Numbered from the stretch's first letter, positions 1-8,168 are shown. The stretch: DNA of 64,000 nt from Nitrobacteraceae bacterium AZCC 1564 (GCA_036924835.1 JBAGRR010000001.1:124001-188000); one strand, 5' to 3'. Notes: generated by a model not told the origin, from the sequence alone. A program made the numbers and translations.

Positions 1-923
1 AGCCAGAGGTTGTGGTGCTCCTTGGCCCAGTTAACATCGACCGTGCCGCTACCCATCGCTTCGAATGCGCCCTCCATCCCGATCGTGCCGATATAGATAT
101 GCGCGAGCATCACCGCCACAAAAAGCACCGCCACGACAGCGTGGACGATCTGTGCGAACTGCATCCCCTCGATATCTGACAGATAGAATGGGAACATCAG
201 CACATACCCGGTGGCCGCTACCAAACCTCCGCCGATCACTACGATCCAATAGATTGCCTTCTGGCCGGCGTTAAAACGATAGGCGGGCGGATGATCGTGA
301 CCAACGATACCGCCACCGCGCTTGAGCCAATCGACATCCACCTTGTTCGGGATATTGCCTGCGATCCACATCAGAAAGATCAGGATGACCCCGATCGTGA
401 ACGGGAAGCTTACATAGTTATGCGCATACTTTGCCCACTGCGACCATTCGGAAAACGCCTCGTAGCCAATCAACGGCAGGAGCAACGGACGGCCGAAGGT
501 GATGTTCAATCCGGAAATCGCCAGAACGATGAAGCAGGTCGCGGTCATCCAATGCACGAATCGCTCGAATGCGGTAAAGCGCACGATCGTCCGACCGGAA
601 CGTCCGCTCTCCAGTCGCACCATGCCGCGGGTGAGATAGAAGATGATCAAGGCCGCAAGCATGCCAACAATGGCGATGCCGCCAATCCAGCGGAGCGTGA
701 CGTTATGGAATTCTCGCCATTCACGGCCCGCCGGCTGTATGAGGACGCGCGAACGCTGGTCGGGAATACTCACGCGTCCCTGGATCCGATCCAGTTCCTG
801 CAGAAGCTGTTGTTCCTTGACCGATCTCTCAGTCGGGTTGATCTGCTGGGCAATGGACGGTGAAGCTGCGGATACGAGCATCAGTACCGCGGCGAGCCGA
901 ATAAATCGTACAAGACGCGCCAT
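1..923 (-). CDS. fdoI: Formate dehydrogenase gamma subunit (cytochrome b), partial
   Basis: Membrane cytochrome b of a respiratory formate dehydrogenase; in this family it anchors the enzyme in the inner membrane and passes electrons from the iron-sulfur subunit to quinone. 307 residues are visible from an ATG at 923 preceded by GGAGG; the C-terminus lies beyond the left edge. A signal-like hydrophobic N-terminus (about residues 9-25) is followed by membrane segments near 80-97, 126-143, 174-190, 225-245 and 258-280. H124, H168, H261 and H275 sit in or beside these segments and are candidate haem ligands. The roughly 75-residue extension before the first core helix is absent from short E. coli FdnI but, from memory, usual in alphaproteobacterial forms. 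It starts 40 nt after fdoH and ends the visible operon. Confidence 0.93.
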   Translation of the reverse strand, partial: MARLVRFIRLAAVLMLVSAASPSIAQQINPTERSVKEQQLLQELDRIQGRVSIPDQRSRVLIQPAGREWREFHNVTLRWIGGIAIVGMLAALIIFYLTRGMVRLESGRSGRTIVRFTAFERFVHWMTATCFIVLAISGLNITFGRPLLLPLIGYEAFSEWSQWAKYAHNYVSFPFTIGVILIFLMWIAGNIPNKVDVDWLKRGGGIVGHDHPPAYRFNAGQKAIYWIVVIGGGLVAATGYVLMFPFYLSDIEGMQFAQIVHAVVAVLFVAVMLAHIYIGTIGMEGAFEAMGSGTVDVNWAKEHHNLW

Positions 924-963
924 AAGTTCCTCCCGATATTGACGCGACGCAAACCGGTCGTTG

Positions 964-1560
964 TCAGAATGCGATCGTCTCGCGATAGGCCGTCTTCCAG
1001 CCCCACGCGCCGGAGCCGTAACCGCGCTTCATGACGCGCTCCTTGTAGATCTGGGCAATGATCTCGCCATCGCCTGCAAGCAGCGATTTTGTCGCGCACA
1101 TCTCGGCGCAGAGCGGCAGCTTGCCCTCGGCGAGCCGGTTCGCACCATACTTCGCATATTCCGCCTCGCTTCCGTCGACCTCGGGGCCGCCGGCGCAATA
1201 GGTGCATTTGTCCATCTTGCCGCGCGAGCCGAAATTACCGACTTTCGGATATTGCGGGGCGCCAAACGGGCAGGCGTAGAAGCAATAGCCGCAGCCGATG
1301 CACAGGTCCTTGGAGTGCAGCACCACGCCGTCGGCAGTCGTGTAGAAGCAGTTCACGGGGCAGACAGCCGCGCAGGGCGCATCGGTGCAGTGCATGCAGG
1401 CCATTGTGACCGAACGTTCGCCTGGCTTGCCGTCATTGATGGTGACGACACGGCGCCGGTTGATACCCCAGGGCACCTCGTGCTCGTTCTTGCAGGCCGT
1501 CACGCAGGCGTTGCACTCGATGCAACGGTCGGCGTCGCAGAGAAATTTCATACGTGCCAT
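964..1560 (-). CDS. fdoH: Formate dehydrogenase beta subunit (4 x [4Fe-4S])
   Basis: Iron-sulfur electron-transfer subunit linking the molybdenum site of FdoG to the cytochrome b FdoI. The 198 residues hold four cysteine groups typical of the DMSO-reductase-type beta subunit: CIECNACVTAC near the start, CMHCTDAPCAAVCP, CIGCGYCFYACP, and a last one split as CTYC...CAEMC. Unlike E. coli FdnH it has no C-terminal membrane helix, so attachment must be through FdoI or FdoG. The ATG at 1560 has AAGGAG about 8 nt upstream; that site overlaps the fdoG stop codon, which suggests tight coupling of the two genes. Confidence 0.95.
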   Translation of the reverse strand: MARMKFLCDADRCIECNACVTACKNEHEVPWGINRRRVVTINDGKPGERSVTMACMHCTDAPCAAVCPVNCFYTTADGVVLHSKDLCIGCGYCFYACPFGAPQYPKVGNFGSRGKMDKCTYCAGGPEVDGSEAEYAKYGANRLAEGKLPLCAEMCATKSLLAGDGEIIAQIYKERVMKRGYGSGAWGWKTAYRETIAF

Positions 1561-1572
1561 CGTCGTTGCTCC

Positions 1573-4515
1573 TTAAGCCGCCGCGATTTGGCAGAGGGTG
1601 ACTTTGGCCTCCTGCATGCCCGTCGCGGGATCGTATCCGTAAGTCGTGATCGTGTTCGCGCTCTCGCCGAGCACGATCGGATCGGTGCCTTTCGGGTAAT
1701 TGCCACGAAGATCCTTGCCTGCGAACCAACCGCCGAAGTGGAAGGGCATCCAGGCAACGCCCTTGCCGACACGCTCGGTGACAAGCGCCTTCATCCTTGC
1801 CTTGGATTTGTTCTCGGGACCCGTGACCCAGACCCAGCCGCCGTCCCTGATACCGCGCTCGGCGGCATCGGCCGGATTGATCTCGATGAACATGTCCTGC
1901 TGCAATTCGGCAAGCCATGGATTCGTACGAGTCTCCTCGCCTCCGCCTTCATATTCAACCAGACGGCCGGACGACAGGATGAGCGGGAATTGCTTGGCAA
2001 TTCCTGTCTCCACCGCCGCTTTTTGCACGGAGAAGCCAATATTGGGCACGCGGAACTGCTTGGCATCAGGCAGCGTCGGATACTTGGCGACGAGATCAAC
2101 GCGCGACGTATAGATCGGCTCGCGGTGAACCGGAATCGGGTCTGGCAAGCCGAAGGCATTCATGCGTGCCTTGCCGTTGCCGTAAGGCACACAGCCGTGG
2201 GCCAGCGCCACGCGCTGGATGCCGCCGGACAGATCAAGCGACCATGACACCACATCCGGATTGGCAGGGTTGATCCGTGTGATGGTCGCCATTTCCGTCT
2301 CGGTAAGGTCCTTGTCCCAACCGAGCTTCTTCAGGCTCGCCAGCGTGAACTCCGGATAGCCGTCTTGGATGGCCGACCCCAGCGAGTATGAGCCGTCAGC
2401 GAGCAGGCTGACTTTCCGCGTCGTGCCGTCCGGCAGCTTCTCCTCGCGCTCGAGGCCGAACCGCGGCCGGAACGTACCGCCGCCATCCATCACGTGCAGG
2501 TTGGTGTTGTAGAGCAGCGGCGTGCCCGGATGCTTGACCTCCGGTGATCCCCAGCACGGCCAGGGCAGACCGTAGTAGTCGCCGCCGACCTCTGGATCGT
2601 CCTTTGGCGCGCGCATCGTCAGCATGTCGAACTTCGCCTGGTTCTTCATGTGCGCCTTGAGGCGTTCGGGCGATTGTCCGCAATAGCCGGTGGACCAGCT
2701 GCCACGGTTCATCTCGCGCAGCACATCCTCTGCCTCAGGTAGATTGTTCTCGACTTTGATTTTCTTGAACATCTGGTCGGCGAATCCGAGCTTCTTCGCC
2801 ATCAGATAGATCACCTCGAGATCGTCCTTCGATTCGAAGATCGGTTTGACGATCTGTTCGCCCCATTGCAGCGAGCGGTTCGAGGCGACGCGCGATCCCT
2901 TGCATTCGAACTGCGTGGCGACCGGGAGAATGTAGACGCCATCTTTGCGTCCCGCCTCGACGGCGAGCGAGGCCCAAGTCGTCGGGTGCGGGTCGGCGAT
3001 GACGAGCAGTTCGAGCGCCTTCAGGCCATTCAGGGATTCGGGAATGCGGGTGATGCTGTTGGAGGCGTGTCCCTGCACGAACATTGCCCGCACCGTGTCT
3101 TTCTGCGCGACTTGATCTTTCGGCAGCGTCACCGCTTCGAACCAGCGGGTCAGCGGAATGCCGGGGGTTTCCATGCTCTGCTTGGAGTCGAAGCGGGACT
3201 TCAGGAACTCATAGTCGACGTCCCAAACCCGCGACCAGTGCTTCCAGGCGCCCTCGGCGAGGCCGTAGTAGAACGGCAGCGTTACGATATCGAGCCCGAC
3301 ATCGGTCGCGCCCTGCACGTTGTCGTGGCCGCGGAAGATGTTGGCGCCGGCACCGGCCCTGCCGACGTTGCCGGTCATCAGCAGCGCGATACAGCTAGCC
3401 CGTACGTTGGCGGTGCCGACTGTCTTCTGGGTCTGGCCCATGGCCCAGATCAGCGTTGCCGGCTTTTCGGTGGCGAACATCTTGGCGACGCGCTTGAGCT
3501 GTTCGCCGGGAATGCCGGTGACACGCTCGACTTCTTCCGGATTCCACTTCTCCACTTCCTTCCGCAGATCGTCAAACCCGTAGACGCGCTGCCGGATAAA
3601 CTCCTTGTCTTCCCAACCGTTCTGTAGGATGTGCCACATCATGCCGTAGAGCACTGGGATGTCGGTGCCCGGCCGCATACGCACATATTCGGTCGCATGG
3701 GCGGCGGTTCGCGTCAGGCGCGGGTCGATGACGATGAAGTTGGCGTTTTGCATCTCCTTACCCTCAAGGAGATGCTGCAACGAGACAGGATGCGCTTCGG
3801 CCGGATTGCCCCCCAACACGACCTGGGTCTTCGCGTTGCGGATGTCATTGTAGCTGTTGGTCATCGCGCCGTAGCCCCAGGTGTTGGCGACGCCGGTGAC
3901 GGTCGTTGAATGGCAGATGCGTGCCTGGTGATCGGTGTTGTTGGTTCCCCAGAACGCGCCGAGCTTGCGGAACAGATAGGCGCCTTCATTGGTCATCTTG
4001 GCCGAACCCAGCCAATAGACAGAATCGGGGCCCGACTTCTCACGCACGCTCAGAATCTTGTCGCCGATCTCGTTGATTGCGGTGTCCCAGGAGACGCGGG
4101 TCCATTGCCCGCCAACCAGCTTCATCGGATAGCGCAGCCGCCGTTCGCTGTGCACGAGTTCGCGAACGGAAGCGCCCTTGGCGCAATGCGAGCCGCGATT
4201 GATCGGGGAGTCCCAGCTCGGCTCTTGGCCGATCCAAACCCCGTTCAGGACCTCCGCCGTCACGGTGCATCCGACCGAGCAATGCGTGCAAATGTTCTTG
4301 CGGACGGTTGCGCCCGCGGTGAGCGGACCGGCCGTCGCTGCTTTCGCCTTGCGTACGCTGCCGATCGGCATCGTGCTGAGCGCGGCGAGTGCGCCGCCGG
4401 CAAGACCGGATCTGCGCAGGAAGGTGCGACGGTCGAAACCGCCTCCCTGACCTGCAAGGGACTCAGCGACGGAGCCCTGCCGCTCGGAACGCTGGTGTGT
4501 TCGCTTGATCAACAC
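1573..4515 (-). CDS. fdoG: Formate dehydrogenase alpha subunit, molybdopterin catalytic, Tat-exported
   Basis: Catalytic subunit oxidising formate to CO2 with a bis-MGD molybdenum (or tungsten) cofactor, exported folded. The 980 residues start with a twin-arginine signal (DRRTFLRRSG at 28-37), then the proximal [4Fe-4S] cysteines C76, C79, C83 and C111, and a molybdopterin oxidoreductase body. The metal-ligand position reads ARICHSTTV with cysteine C201, where E. coli FdnG has selenocysteine in a closely similar context, so this is a selenium-independent form. Start is GTG at 4515 with GGAGG 6 nt upstream. It lies between the small Tat-target gene and fdoH in the same orientation. Needs molybdenum cofactor; moaC and moeA are in this window. 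Confidence 0.96.
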   Translation of the reverse strand: MLIKRTHQRSERQGSVAESLAGQGGGFDRRTFLRRSGLAGGALAALSTMPIGSVRKAKAATAGPLTAGATVRKNICTHCSVGCTVTAEVLNGVWIGQEPSWDSPINRGSHCAKGASVRELVHSERRLRYPMKLVGGQWTRVSWDTAINEIGDKILSVREKSGPDSVYWLGSAKMTNEGAYLFRKLGAFWGTNNTDHQARICHSTTVTGVANTWGYGAMTNSYNDIRNAKTQVVLGGNPAEAHPVSLQHLLEGKEMQNANFIVIDPRLTRTAAHATEYVRMRPGTDIPVLYGMMWHILQNGWEDKEFIRQRVYGFDDLRKEVEKWNPEEVERVTGIPGEQLKRVAKMFATEKPATLIWAMGQTQKTVGTANVRASCIALLMTGNVGRAGAGANIFRGHDNVQGATDVGLDIVTLPFYYGLAEGAWKHWSRVWDVDYEFLKSRFDSKQSMETPGIPLTRWFEAVTLPKDQVAQKDTVRAMFVQGHASNSITRIPESLNGLKALELLVIADPHPTTWASLAVEAGRKDGVYILPVATQFECKGSRVASNRSLQWGEQIVKPIFESKDDLEVIYLMAKKLGFADQMFKKIKVENNLPEAEDVLREMNRGSWSTGYCGQSPERLKAHMKNQAKFDMLTMRAPKDDPEVGGDYYGLPWPCWGSPEVKHPGTPLLYNTNLHVMDGGGTFRPRFGLEREEKLPDGTTRKVSLLADGSYSLGSAIQDGYPEFTLASLKKLGWDKDLTETEMATITRINPANPDVVSWSLDLSGGIQRVALAHGCVPYGNGKARMNAFGLPDPIPVHREPIYTSRVDLVAKYPTLPDAKQFRVPNIGFSVQKAAVETGIAKQFPLILSSGRLVEYEGGGEETRTNPWLAELQQDMFIEINPADAAERGIRDGGWVWVTGPENKSKARMKALVTERVGKGVAWMPFHFGGWFAGKDLRGNYPKGTDPIVLGESANTITTYGYDPATGMQEAKVTLCQIAAA

Positions 4516-4527
4516 GGTCAGCCTCCT

Positions 4528-4737
4528 TCAACTCGGATAACGATTGACGCGGTAAAAGGCCTTCACATGATCGGATAGCCTGTAGCGTGCCTTGCGTTTT
4601 TCATCATTGTTTTCGCTGTCGGCCTGCGCGGATTCAACCAGCGGCGTCGCGAGCGTGGCACCGGCGCCGACCGTGCCGATGCCGATTTTGCGCAGGAAGT
4701 CGCGGCGTCCGACTGTGGTCTTCTTTTCTTCACTCAT
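4528..4737 (-). CDS. Formate dehydrogenase region TAT-target protein
   Basis: A 69-residue protein with a twin-arginine motif (GRRDFLRKIG at about 10-19), a short hydrophobic stretch rich in Gly/Ala, then a charged tail ending in RYRLSDHVKAFYRVNRYP. This matches the small family always found beside periplasmic formate dehydrogenases and known as the formate dehydrogenase region TAT target (often called FdhX or FdoX). Its exact job is not established; a role as an accessory subunit or export partner of FdoG is inferred from conservation of position. It ends 12 nt before fdoG. GGGAGAG precedes the ATG. Confidence 0.88.
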   Translation of the reverse strand: MSEEKKTTVGRRDFLRKIGIGTVGAGATLATPLVESAQADSENNDEKRKARYRLSDHVKAFYRVNRYPS

Positions 4738-4764
4738 CGCATCTCTCCCGGACCAGCGTGCTGG

Positions 4765-5544
4765 TCAGTTGGCGAATGTGAATGCTTCCATCTCAATCTC
4801 GATAAAGGCACGACCGAGCATGCCGACCGCACGATAGAAGGCGGCGTTCTCCGCAAGCTCGATGTCGGCGAACAGTCGCCCAAACCACGGCGCGATGTGT
4901 TTTTCGAAGAAGGCGCGCTGTGCGTCGAACGACGCCTCGAAGCGTCCTTCGGCAAAGCCTGCCATGATCTCGCACAGGATGGCTGCGTGATCCTCGGGCT
5001 CGGAATTGTTTGCGACACGCTCGATCCCAAGCGCCGCGAGGTCCGCCCGCAGGCGCGACAGCGGCCGCTCGTTGAGAAAGCCCGTCAGGTAATAGGAGGC
5101 ATAGGGCAGGAGCTCGCCGCGGCCGAGACCGACGAACAGATCAAAATATTCGCGTGCGACCTTCTCGGTGACCGCACCGGCCGCAGCTTCGGCGAGCGCA
5201 GCATGCGCGCGTCCAAGCGGCGTCGCATCGCCTTGCAATGCAGCCAACTGATCGAGCAGCTTTCTTGACGGCGGTGCTGACAGCAGTGTCGCGAGCAGCA
5301 AATATTCTTGGGCACGCGCCGCATCGACGGGATCAAGCGGCTCCCCGGACGAGGACGGTTCGCTGTAAAGCTCCGGCCGCAATTGGTTGCGCGACACGCC
5401 GGTTGCAGTTTCGACTGCAATTACCCGCTGTACAGGCACCTTGTTCCAGTTCGAAACGGAAGGCTGGCTGATGCCGATTTTGCGCGCAAGCTGGGCGACG
5501 CCGCCGGCGGCGTCTATGGCACGATCAAGGCCATCATCACGCAC
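4765..5544 (-). CDS. HTH-TorD fusion: chaperone for FdoG with DNA-binding N-terminus
   Basis: 259 residues in two parts. Residues 1-60 form a Cro/YdaS-like helix-turn-helix (GGVAQLARKIGISQPSVSNW) ending in the family-typical SRNQLRPELY. Residues about 75-250 are an all-helical TorD/DmsD-type chaperone with the signature region YFDLFVGLGRGELLPYASYY. TorD-family proteins bind the Tat signal and apo-form of molybdoenzymes until the cofactor is inserted; here the client is almost certainly FdoG, two genes downstream. The fused DNA-binding domain suggests the same protein senses client load and controls the operon, which is inference. Start is GTG at 5544 with an ideal AGGAGG 5 nt upstream, much stronger than other sites in the cluster. 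Confidence 0.9.
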   Translation of the reverse strand: MRDDGLDRAIDAAGGVAQLARKIGISQPSVSNWNKVPVQRVIAVETATGVSRNQLRPELYSEPSSSGEPLDPVDAARAQEYLLLATLLSAPPSRKLLDQLAALQGDATPLGRAHAALAEAAAGAVTEKVAREYFDLFVGLGRGELLPYASYYLTGFLNERPLSRLRADLAALGIERVANNSEPEDHAAILCEIMAGFAEGRFEASFDAQRAFFEKHIAPWFGRLFADIELAENAAFYRAVGMLGRAFIEIEMEAFTFAN

Positions 5545-5611
5545 GTGGACCTCCTATCGAAAGCCTAAGTGCCCCAGTTCCCAAAAGTCTCGAGTGCCCG
5601 ATTTTTCTTTT

Positions 5612-5617
5612 ATTATA
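5612..5617 (-). promoter_or_regulatory. Candidate -10 box for the torD-fdo operon
   Basis: The 135 nt between DUF3306 and the HTH-TorD gene contain an AT-rich block with a perfect TATAAT on the minus strand, about 68 nt before the GTG start. No convincing -35 box is seen at the usual distance, so an activator would be expected. The rest of the operon is so tightly spaced that this is the only obvious internal place for a promoter. Confidence 0.35.
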
Positions 5618-5679
5618 AGCACTAACCCAAGCGTAGTACCGGTTCCGCGGGTGGTCAATCTCTTCTACATAGCTTGAGA

Positions 5680-6357
5680 CTATAGCCTTTCGTCGCGCAT
5701 TTTTTGTCGCGGCCCTAAACGCGGCAGCGCGCCGCCATGTGTGCGACGCCGAAGGGGTTCGCTTTCGCTCTTTTCGCTTTCGCTCTTGATGAGTTCCGAC
5801 GCCGTCGGTTCTGTTGGAGTACGAGCTGCGCCGAGTTGAGGTTTCGGCGAAGCTTCGGCAACCGCCTCAACGCTTAAGGTTTCAATTTGAGTCGATTCCC
5901 GCGAAGAATCTGCAGCCTCAATCGAAGTCTCGGGCAGCGCCTCGGCTGCCTTGCGCAGTCCACCGACGATCCGATCCGCCAGTTTGGCCAGCTCTCCCTC
6001 GGAGCAGTCCAGTGGCCCAAAGCCCGGCATCGCGGTCGGATCATTGAAGTCCCAGGCATTCTCCGCGAGCCCGACGAAGTCGCGAATGGTGGGGTCGGCG
6101 CTCCAGGCGCGGCGAAGGGCCGCACGCGTCAACTCCTGCGGAATCCCTTTGCGCAGGAATGCCGTGATGTCGGTGGCCGATGTGATCTCTTCAATTGATG
6201 GCAGACTCGAGAGGTCGAATTCCAGCTCGTCGTCCTTGGCGGCGGGCGGCGGTGCAAATGGCACGTCGTGCTCCACTGCCGCATCCGGCAGCACGGCATT
6301 CGCCTTCGCCTCCTGCTTGCGTCGTGCCCAGCGGGCCAGGAATTTGTCCTCACTCAT
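5680..6357 (-). CDS. DUF3306 domain protein of the formate dehydrogenase cluster
   Basis: 225 residues. The N-terminal two thirds (FLARWARRKQEA start, then LPSIEEITSATDITAFLRKGIP and LRRAWSADPTIRDFVG) match the DUF3306 family, whose genes travel with periplasmic formate dehydrogenases. The function of DUF3306 is unknown; a role in maturation or regulation is inferred from constant linkage. The C-terminal third is low in hydrophobic residues and rich in Ser/Glu, probably disordered, ending in a basic tail. Its ATG overlaps the stop codon of the DUF3305 gene by ATGA, so the pair is translationally coupled. Confidence 0.85.
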   Translation of the reverse strand: MSEDKFLARWARRKQEAKANAVLPDAAVEHDVPFAPPPAAKDDELEFDLSSLPSIEEITSATDITAFLRKGIPQELTRAALRRAWSADPTIRDFVGLAENAWDFNDPTAMPGFGPLDCSEGELAKLADRIVGGLRKAAEALPETSIEAADSSRESTQIETLSVEAVAEASPKPQLGAARTPTEPTASELIKSESEKSESEPLRRRTHGGALPRLGPRQKMRDERL

Positions 6358-6869
6358 TCGTGTCCGCCTTCATGCTGACGGCGCGCCAGCGCCTCCGGAT
6401 TGGCCTGCTCCAGCTTGCGCTTGAAGAACTCACGTTCGACATGGTGCTCGGCAACGAAACTTTCAATCGTGCCGCGCAGCGCCTCCGGCATCGGCACCGC
6501 CTCGACGAGATTGGCGGCTGCGTCAGTGAACGCCTCGCCCTCTGCGGGATCGGCGGTAGCGGCAGCGATCGAATATGGCCAGGCGCCTTCCGCGGGCGAC
6601 AACACGGTCCAGATGCTCGGATTGCCAGAGGCAAGATTGTCGCGATAGCGCGCCGTCTCGGACTGATAGAGATCGACCGTAGCGCTGCCGGCATAAAACA
6701 AGGTCGTCCCGTCTTCTTCGCGGAGCACTGTCCAGGGTTCTGTCTCTGGCTCATCCGGCAGCACGGTGACGCTGCGCCAGACGAAGTCGGCCCATGGCGA
6801 GTCCGTCTTGCGCCGTTCGACAACGATGCCGACGGGAATTCGCAGGAGGGGCAGCGCGGCGGGACTCAT
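6354..6869 (-). CDS. DUF3305 domain protein of the formate dehydrogenase cluster
   Basis: 171 residues with the DUF3305 pattern (IPVGIVVERRKTDSPWADFVWR, then FYAGSATVDLYQSETARYRDNL). No catalytic motif or signal peptide is apparent. The family has no proven function and occurs with DUF3306 next to formate dehydrogenases. The reading frame is open further upstream, but the ATG at 6869 is chosen because conserved sequence starts there and because it overlaps the stop of the preceding gene (ATGA); the longer form would run through that gene. Both flanking junctions overlap by 4 nt, so three genes form one coupled unit. Confidence 0.85.
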   Translation of the reverse strand: MSPAALPLLRIPVGIVVERRKTDSPWADFVWRSVTVLPDEPETEPWTVLREEDGTTLFYAGSATVDLYQSETARYRDNLASGNPSIWTVLSPAEGAWPYSIAAATADPAEGEAFTDAAANLVEAVPMPEALRGTIESFVAEHHVEREFFKRKLEQANPEALARRQHEGGHE

Positions 6870-7270
6870 GTCACTGTCTCCAGGCGTTTGATCGGCAGCC
6901 CCGTCAGCAGATTCTGCGGCTTCATGCGGAGCTTCTGGTCTGAGGTGGTCGCCAGGATGAGATACACCGGGTGGCCCTGCACATTTTCCATGGCGAGGCC
7001 TGCGTCCGTGAATGTCAGGCCAAACTGAGATAGCACGCATCCAGCGCTGCCTTCGTCGAGCTGCTCGCCATGCCAGAGGTGCTGAACCGATCTGGCTTTC
7101 TCCCTGGATAGTGCCGGAACGACGTACTGGCCGCTTCGGCCGTTGTCACCGTGATAGGTCAGAACTGAGTCGTCTTGAGCAAGGGCGGAGAGCGGTGACA
7201 GCGCAAATGCAAATAGTCCCGCCACCAAGGCAGGACGTGCTGTGATCGAAAAAGCGCGTCGGATGTTCAT
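6866..7270 (-). CDS. Small exported protein, function unknown
   Basis: 134 residues with a clear Sec-type signal peptide (basic MNIRR, hydrophobic core, cleavage after ALA at about 31). The mature N-terminus, DDSVLTYHGDNGRSGQYVVP, resembles the opening of PQQ-like beta-propeller proteins, but the remaining 85 residues do not continue such a fold and no catalytic motif is visible. It may be a genuine small periplasmic partner of the formate dehydrogenase or a shortened relic of a larger protein. Its stop overlaps the DUF3305 start (ATGA), which argues that the frame is translated. I do not recognise the family. Confidence 0.6.
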   Translation of the reverse strand: MNIRRAFSITARPALVAGLFAFALSPLSALAQDDSVLTYHGDNGRSGQYVVPALSREKARSVQHLWHGEQLDEGSAGCVLSQFGLTFTDAGLAMENVQGHPVYLILATTSDQKLRMKPQNLLTGLPIKRLETVT

Positions 7271-7284
7271 GAGCGTCTAACAGT

Positions 7285-7343
7285 CCCATGCGGATCCGGT
7301 TCCGTCGGCATGGGGAGCCCGTCACACGCGGGCGATGCCCGCG
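7285..7343. other. Two hairpins in the gap upstream of the formate dehydrogenase cluster
   Basis: Two inverted repeats: CCCATGC (7285-7291) with GCATGGG (7308-7314), and CGCGGGC (7327-7333) with GCCCGCG (7337-7343) around a 3-nt loop. They lie between the 51-residue peptide gene and the exported-protein gene, both on the minus strand, so the second hairpin may end transcription of the peptide gene. No U-tract follows, so a factor-independent terminator is not proven. Confidence 0.35.
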
Positions 7344-7446
7344 GAATAGTCCGGGATCGCTAAGGCGAACATTAGGGTGACCGGGATGCCCAAAGAACGG
7401 CAAGGCCCGCTCAGGCGATCGCTTTTCTCGACGAGTTGCATGCTGA

Positions 7447-7602
7447 TCAGCCGGGGCCGATCAGGTTGCGACCAGGATCACCAACACGAGCTCCGCTTGT
7501 TGCGAATGCAACGTAAGCGGGCTCTTGAAACTTGTTGAGCAACACGGAGGCGGCGGCGGCCACGAGGCCCGCAAAAACCAAGGCGACAATAAAAGTCTTC
7601 AT
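7447..7602 (-). CDS. 51-residue peptide with N-terminal hydrophobic segment
   Basis: Short reading frame starting MKTFIVALVFAGLVAAAASV and ending GARVGDPGRNLIGPG. The N-terminus is a signal or signal-anchor sequence of about 20 residues; the remainder is a short Gly-containing tail. AGAGGA lies 5 nt before the ATG at 7602. Small proteins of this pattern with a GARVGDPG-type tail are, from memory, common in Bradyrhizobiaceae, with no known function. Confidence 0.6.
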   Translation of the reverse strand: MKTFIVALVFAGLVAAAASVLLNKFQEPAYVAFATSGARVGDPGRNLIGPG

Positions 7603-7716
7603 GGCATTCCTCTGTTAAAGCACCTTGCAGTTCCAATTTATGAGCGTGAGAATTGCACAAAGCAAGTGATCCTTGTCGCGCTCGCGGGCACGAAGATGTG
7701 CGCTGCAAGAGATCTC

Positions 7717-8112
7717 ATGGTGAGTAGGGCAGTCGCTTTGAGCAGTCCCGTCTGGCCGGTCGAAATTCGGCTCACGAAAGATAGGCGTTCGCTGAACATC
7801 ACGTTCGACGATGGCAGCAGCTTCGCTCTGCCGGCGGAGCTGCTTCGCGTGACCAGCCCTTCGGCCGAGGTTCAAGGCCATTCGGACGCCGAACGAAAGA
7901 CCGTCGGCGGCAAGCGCAACGTCGCCATCCTCTCGGTCGATCCGGTCGGCAATTATGCGGTGCGGATTGGCTTCGACGACATGCACGATACTGGAATCTA
8001 TACCTGGGCCTTTCTGCATGATCTTGGCGTCAATGCCGCAGCGCGCTTCCAAGAGTATCTCGACGATCTCGCCGCCAAAAACCTGGACCGCGATAAGCCC
8101 GGTGTTCGCTAG
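7717..8112 (+). CDS. DUF971 (gamma-butyrobetaine hydroxylase N-terminal-like) protein
   Basis: 131 residues with the DUF971 core: WPVEIRLTKDRRSLNITFDDG, LPAELLRVTSPSAEVQGH, and GNYAVRIGFDDMHDTGIYTW. Stand-alone DUF971 proteins are small beta-rich domains related to the N-terminal domain of gamma-butyrobetaine hydroxylase and linked in other systems to iron-sulfur or cofactor assembly; no activity is established for this one. ATG at 7717 (MVSRAVAL) is preferred; an ATG 21 nt earlier at 7696 is possible. The frame is open further upstream, but that part overlaps the small peptide gene on the other strand and has no conserved sequence. Confidence 0.8.
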   Translation: MVSRAVALSSPVWPVEIRLTKDRRSLNITFDDGSSFALPAELLRVTSPSAEVQGHSDAERKTVGGKRNVAILSVDPVGNYAVRIGFDDMHDTGIYTWAFLHDLGVNAAARFQEYLDDLAAKNLDRDKPGVR

Positions 8113-8168
8113 CTGTGCGATGTCCCGTGGAGACTGCCAGCGCTCCGCTACGAACCTGGAGGCGTGAT

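Noticed and set aside
961-2247. Long plus-strand frame of 428 codons opposite fdoG and fdoH
   Set aside because: Shadow of codon bias in GC-rich DNA; the minus strand encodes clear formate dehydrogenase subunits with all motifs.
7525-7716. Upstream extension of the DUF971 gene
   Set aside because: Runs opposite the small peptide gene and has no conserved sequence.
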